From Pseudisothecium myosuroides (taxonomy: Eukaryota; Streptophyta; Bryopsida; Hypnales; Lembophyllaceae): a DNA stretch of 64,000 nucleotides. Below, one piece after another: positions 11,291-22,714 of this stretch; positions within the stretch are counted from its first letter, which is position 1, and each line of letters begins with the position of its first letter. The notes under the pieces were generated by a model. That model was given only the letters and a program-made list of their open reading frames with translations. It was not told the origin of the DNA and ran no database searches. The position numbers and the translations under genes are program-made. The stretch is taken from positions 19,967,296 to 20,031,295 of the forward strand of contig OX637292.1 in the NCBI GenBank assembly GCA_951799445.1, written 5' to 3'.

Positions 11291-12379
11291 AAATAGTGAA
11301 ATTAGGTTGTGCCATACTAATTTCTTGACATTTTACACTACATAAATATTTAAGTTTGTTACTATGTAAGAATGTACAATTTTTGAATTAGATATTATTG
11401 TGATACGGACTTATGAATCTCCATGTGTACAAGTGAATTCTTTTTTGTAGAAGAATTTGTTGACTTTGATGGCTTGTAAAGTAACCTTCTTAAAGTGAGG
11501 CAATCTAATTGTTAACTTTGTTGTTCTATTGAATCTTTTGTGAACATAAAAGAAGATCTATTAATTTACTATGAATATATCATGAGAATTTGCAAGTACT
11601 TTGCTACAGTGAAAAGTTGAAATTTAGCAACAAGTGATCCCATATTCAAAGTTGCATGGTCAAAATTCTGAACATATAAATTTGTCTAAATAATGATGAA
11701 ATAAATTCATCCTTAGTTCCAGCCCTTCCACTCTACTATCTTTTTTGAGCCCAAGATTTCATGTCTATATTATTAGACAAGTTTGTTGCTTGTGGTTGAC
11801 TATGTCAATTTGCTTATTCTGGGAGTTTTTAGAATTATTGTATTTTAATCAACTGTTTCTGAAATTTGATAACTTATCTTGAGAAGGTCAATTTTTTTGG
11901 AAGTAAAAAAACACCTGCAACCAAAAGATATTTTGAAGGGGCTACTTGAAATACATGTATTTAAATTTTGAAAATATTTAGAAATTATTCTAAAACTATT
12001 TTTATAATAAATGATTGGATCCTATTTATTTTTGATAATTTTACAGTTTTTAGGTCTAAATTTTTGTGGGATCCTATAATTGTTTTCACCAAGTTTTCTA
12101 ACACTGTCACTAGAGCACCCCAGCATTTCTTACTTTGGAACAATAGAGCCCTCGTGCCCTCTTAGCATTGAAGAATATCTGGAGAGAGTGATGGGCACAA
12201 GCAAAAATGGTCTGACAAGAGTATAAAATTGCCCAAAGAAAAAGTTAGTGCCTCCTTTGAGAAACTATTCTATATACATCATTCCGAATATTGTTGGAAA
12301 GTTTCATGTTCAAGTTATACAAATGTGATTTTTAAATATTTGATAATGTAAATGATTGGTAAAAAAATTTGAAGATGTC
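11291..12379. other. AT-rich intergenic sequence
   Basis: I see no gene or defined repeat here. Confidence 0.5.
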
Positions 12380-12481
12380 ACCATGACTTTGCATTGATTA
12401 AACATTTTACCCTTCTCATTTGAATAGTTAACCATGACTTTGCATTGATTAAACATTTTACTCTTCTCATTTGAATAGCTC
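12380..12481. repeat. 51-bp tandem duplication
   Basis: Two head-to-tail copies begin ACCATGACTTTGCATTG at 12380 and at 12431. They differ at only a few positions. Confidence 0.85.
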
Positions 12482-12700
12482 AAAAATTTGCATATATGCA
12501 AAGTTTATAGCAAGATTAAAATCTATTTCAATGATGACTTTTGCAACGGATTAAATCATTTTCAAGGAATGTGTGTAAAAATATTCAATTGTAAACCTTC
12601 TACATTTACGAGAAAAGCAGCCAAGCTTGGACAAATATGGATTAAATTCAATGGTCACTTGTGGAATAAGACTCACTTTATATTATTTTGTATGAAGTAT

Positions 12701-13075
12701 GGGAGGCAATCCATTTTTTATCACTGCGGCCCATTCTGACATAGGCTATTCTCTTTCCATGAAGGAAGAGATGAACAATGATTAATTATCGCACGGTTCC
12801 AAGGCAGTTGTGGCGCATTATCATTGGCTAGAAGATTCTCAATATTGCAACCAATCCTTGGTGGATTTTGCAACCAGCCTTTGGTCAAAAATAGGAAGGT
12901 ATATATGATCAATATGGGTTGAATAGAATCTCCAACTAAACAATTCATAGTAATTGTGTTTTGCGGAAAAAAAAGTAGAACTTTCCACAATTTATTTCTG
13001 TATAGGGAAAAATTTACCCCCGGAAAGCCCCGCCCTCTAGATGGTCATAAGTGCTTACTGGTGGTTAGAACCTAT
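12701..13075. mobile_element. MITE, GGGAGGCAACCCATT family, copy 1 (reversed)
   Basis: The left terminus is GGGAGGCAATCCATT. The interior is the reverse complement of the 43534 and 51809 copies, sharing words such as CCAATCCTTGGTGGATTTTG, GGTCAAAAATAGGAA and AATTCATAGTAATTGTG. The right end is eroded, near a GTGGTTAGAA word at about 13060. Confidence 0.7.
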
Positions 13076-14087
13076 AGCTTACGCTTCAACTAACATTTCG
13101 TCACTTCAATAATTGAAATTATTCCTTGTACGTGTCACTTTCATAATGTTTTACTTATACATGCACTGCATTTCAATTCACCTTATTTTTGTTTCTGAAT
13201 TACGTTTCAGTGTTCAATTGATGTTTCTCAATCTTACGTTTGTCCGCGGTTGTCATACCAAGGCGTGAACGCCTTTCATGAGGGGTGGAGAGGGAGCTTT
13301 GCTCTATTAGTTGGGCCTACTACTTTGCTAGGTGTTACTGACCTCGTTATTTTGAAGTTTTTGAAGCTGAAATTTCCACGTAGCTTATTGATGAACTCCT
13401 CTACTATATAAGGTAGGAGGTCCTAAAATGGAAGGGGCATTAAGAATGGAACCTACAGAAGGTCCAGAAATGGTGCGATTGGTTTGTAAAATGGAAGGTA
13501 AATTTTGGGGCAGGAAGCAGTGAGTGCGACTGTTCCATTTTAGCACATGTAGCAGTGGTTTCAGAGTAAAAGACTGTGTCCTTTATTGAATACGAATGAA
13601 TACTTCAATTATAAATGGGAAATTCAAAAAAATAGTGAAAAGAAGCAGTAAGGCAGGAGCTAGCGCACGTAATTATGTTGTTCCATTTAAGGCATCGTGC
13701 TGATGCATTTTGGAATTGTAATGAACATTTAGAGAAAGTTGTTTGTCAATTTCGGGATTGCTCTGGTCTTTTCAAGCGCACTTCCTGATTCAATATAGAT
13801 GAAGTCTAGGACACTTATAGAGCCCTACGCACTTCTACTTTGAAAAATCATAACTAATTCATTTGAAGTCTGAAAATTTCACTAAAAATTGTGGTTCACT
13901 TGTTTCCCACTTCTCCATCTACCATAAAATTTTCAAAATCAGTCGGCACCCAATTTCTCCTACAGCTCTGTTTTTCTCCTTATATGTGCCATTTCTGAGC
14001 CTCCTACCTTAAGGTAAGGTATGAGCATCTTATTTCATCTCTATCTAAACTATGAGCTTAAAAGGGAGAGGAAGGGATGGAAAACTG
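13076..14087. other. Intergenic sequence
   Basis: No gene is supported. There are scattered AAAATGGAAGG words but no bounded repeat. Confidence 0.5.
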
Positions 14088-14732
14088 TTAACCCTAAAAT
14101 GCCCAAGGCCTGTTTGGAGCTTCTTGAAATTTGCTCTAAATTGAACAAAAAGTCAACATTTTCATAAGTTGTACCAATTTCTTTTAAATTGTAATTGTAC
14201 AAATTCAAACTAGACATGTTAGAGATCACATAGGGAAAGAAAACATAACAATAGCACTTACAAATTGAAAGATTATAATGTTTGATCACGAGGATATTAA
14301 AACTTCGAAAAATTTTCAAATCTCTTTTTGCATGTCAACTCTAAAAAGTTGGTCACTAAAAAAACATGAGGTTATAGGGCCTAGCATGCACAACTCCAAT
14401 CATCTTACGTTTTTTCAAAATCTATTCCACAATTTTTTTAAATGAATTTCTAAGATGATTTTTTCTCCAAGATCTAGTGTATTTGAGGCTCATTTCCAAG
14501 AGCCCTCAACACTACGGGAAGTCAAGATTGTAACGGGTATCCTTGCACAAAATCTTAAATAGAACATTCATAATCCTTCATTTTTAAGATCGGCTTTTTG
14601 ATCCTAAAACTAGACTTCAAAAAGAGTTTTCCAAAAATATAAACTACTAAAAATAGCAATTTGGTTGGATTTTACTTAACTTCAAAGTTTTCGAAACACT
14701 AGAATCTAGTGCCTCAGGCAGTTAGGGATTAA
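14088..14732. mobile_element. MITE-like element, TTAACCCCTAAAGG family, diverged copy
   Basis: The left end TTAACCCTAAAATGCCCAAG and the right end (reverse complement TTAATCCCTAACTGCCTGAG) are degenerate inverted copies about 645 bp apart. The interior shares GAAAGATTATAATGTTTGA with the 54133 element (GAAAGATTATAACGTTTGA). It is non-coding. Confidence 0.5.
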
Positions 14733-16133
14733 GGTAGGAGATCCTCAAAGTGACCCTTATACCAATTTCTCTGCAATTTCGTTTTCTTGAAATATTTTTC
14801 AGTAAATTTTCTTTGAAAGAAAAATGGAATTGGCAGTTGTTTTTATAACTTTTGGACCTTCATGGAATTAGTAACAAATTTTTGAAGTTGAAATGTAGTG
14901 GTCACCAATAGTGTTCCACCTTTTGAAATGTACACTAATTACACATTGATGATGCATTATAGAGTGCAATATGGACCTTTCTTTTAGTACACACTTTTAG
15001 AGCCTAAATAATTAAAGCCATTGGGAGAAGTATTTAATAGTGCTATGTGAATCCATCATGTAGGCGCTCATTGTATTCAATTCAGTATGTGTGTTTGATT
15101 TTATTGGAGCTCTACTAAAATGAACTTTTGAAGTAAATTCTCTTCATTTATTTAGTTGAAGTTTTCTCTTATCATTTCAATATGCTTTATTTTATAGTTC
15201 CTAAAAATTACTCATTACTTTGTCATCCAAATTATAGTGAGTTTTGTTGAATTAGAATAAATTTCAAATATAAGTGCATACCTTATTCAAAAAGTGGAAT
15301 TTGAATGTACTTAAAACACTCTTATAATTTCTAAGTCTCAAAGTCAAAGCTTCGCCGTAGTTGGAAAAATTGCCGAAAGAAACTCACACGTTGTGTTGCT
15401 AGGCGAAGCAGTTGAACACATAACAAATAAGTGAGTAAGTTATATGAGCAAGGGTACAAATATATTAGTGCACAATCACGTACACAACAAAGGTAGTATA
15501 TCCTACCAAGAATGTACAACCAAATTAGTGAACAATACCCTTTGCACAATGCTAGAATTCCCCTAAGTAGCATCACCAAGGTACGGAGGGAGATTAGTAC
15601 AAAACAAGATACAATAAGATACATAAAATTTCAACTCCACCACCAACACTTTAGCAAAAGGATTACAACAAGTATGCAAGTTTAAACAACAAGAGTAGAA
15701 TAAAGCAAGGTTTGAAGGGACTCCATTCACCCCAATGTCCTTCAAAACTAACTTGGAAAATACCAACAATGAAGCATGAAAGCTTCAAAAATTAACTATT
15801 TGGTGATTTGGCTCAAAAGTGGCCAAAATCCAAGTTAATGAATTCAATAGAGTCAAGTTTACAAAAAAGGGATGTTTTGAGAGGAGAATGAGTGCCCTTA
15901 AATACTTTTCTAAGGGCACCCACCTCCTCTCATTTTCCTACAAGTAAAATTATCATTTAGGATTTTCATCCTTATCCTTTGATTTTTTACTTTCTACGTT
16001 GATTCAAAACTCTCTTTTGGAGAAAGATTCCAAATTACAAACGGATTGTGACTTTGGCTTCAAAAAGCCATCATTAATCCATGCAAATTCCCCTTTTATT
16101 TTTCCATCTCAAAAATCTCATTGAAATCTATAG
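14733..16133. other. Intergenic sequence
   Basis: Minus-strand open frames at 15331-15769 have no recognisable domain and no codon structure. I see nothing else. Confidence 0.5.
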
Positions 16134-16215
16134 TATTTTTGTAAGAGAATAGCTCTCTCTAGGAATCGGTACATTGATGTATGTGCTCATTCCCCTTCTT
16201 CTCTCTCGCATTCAG

Positions 16216-16315
16216 GATTCGGAAAGGGCGGCCGTTGTTGCTGCAGAAGAGCGAGCTCGTCGGTTGGAATCCCAACTTTAGGAGGAGAGAGTTCTAAGTC
16301 TAACTACACAAAATG
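16216..16315 (+). pseudogene. Coiled-coil exon, second copy
   Basis: It repeats the exon at 2011-2109: DSERAAVVAAEERARRLESQ is kept, but the following CAG is now TAG (within CTTTAGGAGG), giving a premature stop. No upstream exons accompany it, so it is a dead duplicate. Confidence 0.75.
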
Positions 16316-16415
16316 TATGGTCACCTGTGAATTTTCTGAACATTAGGACTTCTTAGTCTCGACCTGGGTCCTCTACATAGACCTGGAGCACTGTATCTAT
16401 TGTAATGATAGGACT

Positions 16416-16568
16416 ATGGGGAATTTCGTTAAAATGGTGGTATTCCAAGTGCCACTTTGACAGTGTGCCATTTTCACCATCTAGGACAGGTATAGATTTC
16501 AGAACGGCCGTTCTAAACTGTTTTCTTGCCATTTAAAAAAATATTGCCATTTTAATGAAATTGCCCAT
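16416..16568. mobile_element. MITE, ATGGCGAATTTCATTAAAAT family, copy C (short)
   Basis: The ends ATGGGGAATTTCGTTAAAAT and ATTTTAATGAAATTGCCCAT are inverted copies. GACT flanks the element at 16412-16415 and at 16569-16572. The unfilled counterpart in copy 1 of the duplication has a single GACT (in AGGACTCTAATA, about 2203-2214), which directly shows a 4-bp target-site duplication. Confidence 0.93.
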
Positions 16569-17832
16569 GACTCTAATAGCTCATGAAATCTGAAGCGCCC
16601 CAGAGAGTTGATGATTTTGAAGTCAAACTTCGGCAGACATGTAGTGAGCTGGAAGATTCGAAACTAATTCCAAGAGTTTGCTAGCTAAGGTCCTCTTGTT
16701 TTTCTTTTTATGCACCGCTCTTTTCTGCATGCTACCAGCCGGTGTTCTGCGTAGGATCGGATGTTACTAAGGGGCGCTGGTGTGAAAACCACCCTTGAAA
16801 CAAGTGAGGGACTGCACCAATTAAAGACCGGCACATAACGACAGGTGTGAATGTACAATAATAAAGGATTTAATGGCCCCATATTCATTTTCTAATGCTA
16901 ATTGACCATCATATCTTGTACACGTGTGCTAGAACCTGTACGAGTCCCAACTTCATTCCAAGAAGAAGGATTTTTTTACTTGATGAGTCATGAAGAATAT
17001 GCTTGAATGATGACTTCTTCATGATTGGAGGCTCTTGTTGCAAGCTCTATGTGGAATCTTGCTGAATATACAACCTATAGGCCTGCGTAGTTGCCACCCA
17101 AGTACAAGTTGGAATAATATCAAACATTGCATTCAAGTATTCAAGCCCAGGGAACAAATCAACCATCTTACTGGAATCAATCAACAATCAGTTGTGTGAG
17201 CAGCAAACATGGCCTCCTGGGACCAAGACGTGCAATTTCTTAGATAGATGTAGCCATGTGGGGTTGAGGATTCCCTGAGACTAAGCTTGTCACCAAAACC
17301 CAAGCTAGGTCCCAACCAGGTTTCGAAATGGCTTGAGTGCATTGAGTGCATAGCAAATGAATCTTTGTTCTTGTTTACTTTTCTGTTCTCTTTTGGAAAG
17401 ATTTCAGGCTTTCAGCAATGCCCTCGGGGCTTTTTAATCTGGTCCTACTAGGCTTCTCAACGAGCTCAAATTTAGGCCGGTCTTCTTCATCTTCTCCTTG
17501 TGAGGTACTTTGGTGTGTTTTTTCAAAATGAAAGGAGGTTGACTAGCTTGGAGATTAAGATGAATTAGAATAGCTGCTCATCCGACCAAGCAAACAATAT
17601 AAAGTAAGTGCAAGCGCTCTTGTCCATGTGAATAAGAGTAGTTCGAAAAGAAGTGTGAGGAGCAACATGCTCGTGCAACAAACAGGAGAGAGGGAAAAGA
17701 GATACTCATTCTTTCGTAGACAAAGGAGAAGATGACAACTCTAAGTAGGTTTGAGCCCTCTGGGCAGATGGAGCTGGGTATGAGCGGATTGCCATGATGG
17801 GTGGCTTGGCAAGCCTTTGTCCGAGCATCAAC

Positions 17833-17997
17833 CACAAGGGAAGTAGGAGCTGTTACCATGTGGGAATGGTCCAATTTTTCCCACATGGTAACCACCTTCT
17901 AAGTGGTCAACTACTATGAGTTTACCACTTAGGAGGTGGTTACCATGTGGTAATGGTCCAATTTTCTCCACATGGTAACCCCTCCTACTTCCCTGTG
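17833..17997. mobile_element. 165-bp inverted-repeat element with CACA...TGTG ends
   Basis: The ends CACAAGGGAAGTAGGAG and CTCCTACTTCCCTGTG are inverted copies, with further nested repeats of GTTACCATGTGG. AAC flanks it at 17830-17832 and at 17998-18000. The empty site in copy 1 (GAGCATTGACAAAGCC, about 3384-3399) has one GAC. A 3-bp duplication is compatible with a CACTA-like mechanism. Confidence 0.85.
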
Positions 17998-18188
17998 AAC
18001 AAAGCCGGCATGGGGCTCGATGGGGTACGTAACATCTTGTAGCAGAAAGGCTGAAGAGGAATTAACTTAGGAATGCTAGATTGACAGACTTGTTGAAGTG
18101 CATGCATACGACCTTTACGTACAAGTCCCACTTCATGTTTACGAACTTTCCGTACTAGTCCCACCTAATTGCCTGCGACATTTAGTTC

Positions 18189-18484
18189 ATGGCGAATTTC
18201 ATAAAAATGCGGTATTCCGTGTGCCATTTTCAGACCATGACATCTAGGATAAGTGTACATTGTTAACATCTAGGTCAATTTCCGATCCAGAATAGCATAG
18301 ATATCTAGGAAGAGCATAGATATCAGACCATGCAATTTGAAAAATCTAGGATGATGTAGATTTCAAAAATCTAGTACTGGTATAGATTCTGGTAAAGATT
18401 TAATAGTGCAAACCGTGTCTGCACTGCTAAAAGTGCCAACCACCGATTTTAATGAAATACCGCCATTTTCATGAAATTGGCCAT
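18189..18484. mobile_element. MITE, ATGGCGAATTTCATTAAAAT family, copy D
   Basis: It begins ATGGCGAATTTCATAAAAAT and ends TTTCATGAAATTGGCCAT, with internal CCTAGAT/ATCTAGG words in the opposite orientation to copy A. The outer flanks show no clear target-site duplication. It lies exactly at the right boundary of the duplicated block. Confidence 0.8.
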
Positions 18485-18670
18485 TCTACGTACAAATCTC
18501 AACTTATCCATACGACAGAAAGTACCAACCAGCGAGCTAGTATGTTCCCCAATCATGCCCTGGTTGGCATACCTGCTATTTCCGCCTTTGCGAACCCCAA
18601 CTTGTGTAGTTGCAGCAAATATATATAAAGACTCTTTGAAAATATTTTTCAAGTGCAAATCGAGGCATTA

Positions 18671-18921
18671 GGAGAGATTTGAGGGCTGGGAGGGGCCGTT
18701 TCAGGCTGTTCCCGCAGCTGGGAACAGTTAGAATATAAAAATAATTAAAAAAAAATTTAATTTAATTTAATTTAATTTTTTAATTATTAAAAAAATTTAA
18801 TTAAATTAATTTTTAAAAATTAATTTTCTGACGTGGCACTTTCTCGGCCACGTCAGATTATTGCTCCCAGGGTTCCCAGGGCCAGATAACTCGCGGGCTC
18901 TTGGAGCCCTCAAATCTCTCC
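18671..18921. mobile_element. TA-flanked MITE with CCACGT stem, second copy
   Basis: The perfect 17-bp inverted ends GGAGAGATTTGAGGGCT and AGCCCTCAAATCTCTCC are flanked by TA (18669-18670, 18922-18923). Inside are GGGCCGTTTCAGG, GTTCCC...GGGAAC, an AT-only core and GACGTGGC/GCCACGTC. It is the least decayed member of the family. Confidence 0.88.
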
Positions 18922-19447
18922 TAATGTATTGTCCAGTGTCTAGTGTCCTGATTAATGTTGAGCGGGAGTTTGTGAGATGCTTGTGCTGGAAGGCGGCACA
19001 ACAGAATTTATGGTGATGGAGTCTCTTGGAGGATTGTGGGGCAATGCCTCGGAGTCATGGTGGGCTGTGGCGACGGTGTTGCATAAGGAAAGTAGAGTGT
19101 GATCCCTCATGGGATTTAATGAAACGTTTCCCAACTGTTTCCCTGAATAATAGCATAATTTGTGAAGGTAAAAATTGGACCGTTACCTCATGGTAATCAA
19201 AAACTTCATGGTACTCCCTCTGTCCCACTAAAAAGCTCCTAAAATCTTCTTCATAAGGGATTATCTCTGTTTGTGGTTTGTGTATCGTGATTCATGCAAT
19301 GAGACACCATTAGTGCATGTGCTAGGTTTGTTCAAAATTTTCCCGCTTAATCACCTTCATTTTGGCGCCAAATTCTGCATCAAAAGTTTCATTTTTAAGC
19401 ATGAATTTCAACTGCTGTCGATGCATTCTTCATAAACGATTTTCGAG

Positions 19448-20265
19448 ATGGACCTTCACGAACAAGATACGGGAGCAGTAATGGAACTTGGTGCCAAATG
19501 CGTTCAGGTGCTTGGAGGTGGCCAGGAGGCGTTTGGAAGAGGTGACCCTGAGGTGCTCGGAGGTGGCCTTGTCGACTGTAACATTGTCAGTGGCTGCGTA
19601 GCAAATCGAATGCGGAAGCCCAATTTGACGAACGACCAACGTAGAGCAATATGGGAGGTCTTGTTGTCCAAACGGCGTGCTCATGATCAAAACAAGCTCA
19701 TCCCAGGTGCGGCACGTGAGGTCAGCTTGCAATTCGACGTTTCTCCAAGAGCGATCCGCAACATTTTCAAGCTCGGACAGGAATCTTTGGCAGCAGGAAA
19801 CCTCGTAGCAGATGTATCAGCATGCAAGCATGGTCGAGTTGGGAGGAAAAAGCGATCACTGGACCTAGAAGCTGTGAAGGCCGTCCCGCTTACAAATCGC
19901 CAGAACGTTCGATCGCTAGCAGCTCATCTGAACATGAGTAAGTCCATAGTCCACCTCCTCATCACGGACGACAAGTTGATCAAACCTCATTCAAATGCGA
20001 TCAAGCCTTACTTGACGGATCATAACAAGATTGAGCGCATCCGTACTGCCTGTCGCATTTGGACTAGCTAGGGCAATTTGAATTCATGATGAACGACATT
20101 CACTTGGACGAGAAGTGGTTCTATATCACTAAGAATGTGAGACGTTTCTACCTAGCAAATGGTGAAGAGGCACCTCATCGAACCGCCAAGAGCAAACGAT
20201 TCATCACGAAGGTGATGTTCATGGCGGCTGTTGCTCAACCACGGGGGAATGCTGGGGAGCGAGCG
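19448..20265 (+). pseudogene. Plant mariner-like transposase (DD39D type), truncated
   Basis: The first part, 19448-20071 from an ATG, encodes 207 residues with two helix-turn-helix regions: LTNDQRRAIWEVLL through VSPRAIRNIFK, and LAAHLNMSKSIVHLLI. It stops at TAG. A second frame resumes at about 20071 with NDIHLDEKWFY, the first catalytic Asp motif, and continues PHRTAKSKRFITKVMFMAAV to 20265, where similarity ends. The gap between the two parts is shorter than in intact plant mariner transposases, which suggests a deletion with frameshift. The later two catalytic Asp residues are missing. It would have cut and pasted its element at TA sites; it cannot do so now. Confidence 0.88.
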
Positions 20266-20329
20266 TAGAGCGGGAAGCGGGGATTGGTGAGCGGGGAGTT
20301 GAAATATTAGAAGGAAAACCAGAAAAGTG

Positions 20330-20530
20330 GGAAAAAATAGATGGAAAAGTGGATGAAAGTTGATGGAAAAATGGATGAAATTTCAAAAAAAATTCACGAA
20401 ATTGGATGGAAGAAATGGAAGAAAGTTGTTTGAGAAAATGGATGAAAGGAATTGGAAGAAATGGATGAAAAATATGGATGGAAGTGGATGAAAATATGGA
20501 TGAAAAATTGGATGAAACTAGATGGAAGGG
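20330..20530. repeat. Degenerate TGGATGAAA-type low-complexity tract
   Basis: Words such as TGGATGAAA, ATGGAAGAAA and TGGAAAAGTGG repeat irregularly for about 200 bp, all purine-rich on the plus strand. It directly follows the truncated transposase. Confidence 0.75.
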
Positions 20531-21037
20531 GATGACTGAGGCTTCAGAAAATGGACATACATTATAATAGACCTCTCAATAGCTATGGACAAAAATTGCA
20601 TCATACCAACATCACCCCATATCCCATCTTTGTCAACTGGCCTAGACATTAGGGTGATATAATCTTCAACAACATCAACACTTCTATTCAATCGGGGATG
20701 AAGACTATTGAGTGAGTTGATGATTTCGGCTCTATAGAATTCTATGTTTGCAGGGTCACCTTGATGAAGCTCAATTTTCAATGCATCACTAGCTCTCTAC
20801 CTCAAGTCTCTAGAATAATTAAAAATCTTGCGCATTTTGTCCCTCCAAAATGAAAATTGCATATGCCACTAAATCAAATAAATAGTCTCCAACTTGAGTT
20901 GGATACCTTTGAATGAGCCGCACACCCATATTCCTCACAAAATGCTCTTTAAATGCATTAAGATCTTTTGGAATCAAAAATTTGGATTCAATTTGACTAT
21001 GTTTACTTGGACGTTCAATGACTTTAGTTTTCACCAT
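20521..21037 (-). pseudogene. OTU-like cysteine protease remnant
   Basis: On the minus strand, 21037-20819 encodes a piece with VGDYLFDLVAYAIF, which fits the OTU signature GD.CLF..(A)Y but has Tyr where the catalytic Cys is expected. After a stop and shift, 20781-20521 continues VEDYITLMSRPVDKDGIWGD and then VGMMQFLSIAIERSIIMYVH, matching the OTU strand/helix that ends WG(D)...L..L......I.+. Frame breaks and the lost Cys indicate a dead copy. OTU domains are deubiquitinases and are also carried by some transposons. No neighbouring domain tells which it was. The assignment is by motif only. Confidence 0.45.
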
Positions 21038-21971
21038 GATGTTGAACCCGGGTACATAGATACATCAAATGTAGATAAATATGGGTACCAAAATTAAACA
21101 AGCACCAACAATTGAAAGGATGATATAAAGCCTTAAAAATAAATATACCACACAAACACACGAATATATATAATACTTCATAGTCCTTTTATATGCTATC
21201 AAATAGAAGGTTTAGAAATTTAAAATGTGAAAGATGAAAAGTAAAAATAAAAAATAGAAATATTAGATATAAAAGGACAAAGTAAAAGTGAAAATCTAAA
21301 ACAATATCAAACGGATTTCAATACACACAAAGGGTATCAATAGTTCTTTTCCATAGAAGTCTATGATGACGTATCACTTGCATTGTACTTCTCACCCAAT
21401 AATGGTATTCATCCAATTATTTTGTTTCAAAACATTATCCATCTTGGATGTATTAAATTTCACTTGGGTTAATAACAATGTCAAAAACTTTCTTGTGGTA
21501 TAAGTTAAAATTTAATGATTTTTACATCTCCATCCATGTTGAAGTGCTACTCTTAAGCTCTCCAAAATACTAACACACACCCAAAACAGACAAAGTATGA
21601 AAAAGATATGCAAATTTGAAGTTACTAGGGTTTTTTATGTCAAAATCAGCACTTCCAACTTCTTCCCTGGATTGGAAAAATTCATTTTTTGCACATTCAC
21701 TTTTTTCATATTTCTAACATCATCATGCTTTTAGACATGCCACGCCATTTCCAAAAATATAAAACACGTTCCATTCCAATACACCATGCAAAAGTTACGT
21801 ATCTTTTCTTGAATGCACGTAATAGCCATGTCTACTTGTTTTGCACTTGAGAGGACACATTGCACATTCACTATAGAATCATTTGATTGTAACATGCATT
21901 AAAATTTGTTGTCAAATCCTTAATATTTTAGTACTATATAAAAAGACTAGTATTATAGGAGGGATGGAGTA

Positions 21972-22699
21972 TTTTGGAAGAAGAAAACCCAATGTGATTA
22001 GATTGCATGGAATCTCATGTTGTCATTTCAAAACATACACAAGTTGATTAAAAATTCACATGTAAATTAGGATTAGAATTGAAGCAAACTAGGGACCAAA
22101 GTGAGAATGACTTAGTTTCAAGACCTTTAGGATAATTCTAAGGTAAACCAACCTTATTTTCATGATTTTCCCAATTCCACTGCCTATGAGCTGTATGCAT
22201 TACTGAATTAGTCTAATTCCAATTCCCCTTGTTGTCTAGCAAATATTTATTAGGGTGTATAACTTGTTGAATTTGTTTTGGCACATGTACAATATCTTTT
22301 AATTTAGTTTGGACAAATGGTTTTGGGCATTCTTGGGACAATTTGGGCCCAACTTATTGACGCACTTCTATTTCCTTCACAACACTCATTGAAAATACAT
22401 AGTAATTAGGCAGATTATCTAAAATAATTGTTTCTACTTGTACATGGCTTGAGATAGAGTTTCTTCTGTTTGAAAAATGATTGTGACAACAAATGTCTTG
22501 ATATTATTAATGCATTTGGAAATCAATATGGTAACAAGCAAGTTTACCTTAATGTATTCAAACTTCTTCTCATGATAAGATGGATTGGGAAAGACCACAA
22601 CACATTAGGAAGGCTTTGGAATTGAATGGTCATTTGAATTTGCAAGATTGCAAAAACTCTACTCAAATAATTTAGCATTTCATTTCTAATGGAACTTTC
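21972..22699. other. Intergenic sequence
   Basis: It is AT-rich. I see no gene or bounded repeat. Confidence 0.5.
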
Positions 22700-22714
22700 A
22701 AAGTTGGATGAATT

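Larger units (their letters stand above)
16134..18188. repeat. Duplicated block, copy 2
   Basis: This is the second copy of 1934-3640 in the same orientation. The pairing runs through the coiled-coil exon, the non-coding tail and the ACGTAACATCTTG-containing end, stopping where a MITE begins at 18189. Copy 2 carries a 153-bp MITE at 16416 and a 165-bp element at 17833 that copy 1 lacks, plus a unique piece of about 100 bp near 17240-17320. Confidence 0.8.
19214..21969 (+). mobile_element. Mariner-like element (dead)
   Basis: The left end after a TA is CTCCCTCTGTCCCACTAAAA, a Stowaway/plant-mariner type terminus. A related inverted end (reverse complement CTCCATCCCTCCTATAATA) lies before the TA at 21970. 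Transposase remnants fill 19448-20265. The right half holds TGGATGAAA-type repeats and an antisense OTU-like remnant, not the rest of the transposase. The left end and transposase are firm; the right end is a less certain match and may belong to an unrelated Stowaway fragment. Confidence 0.65.
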
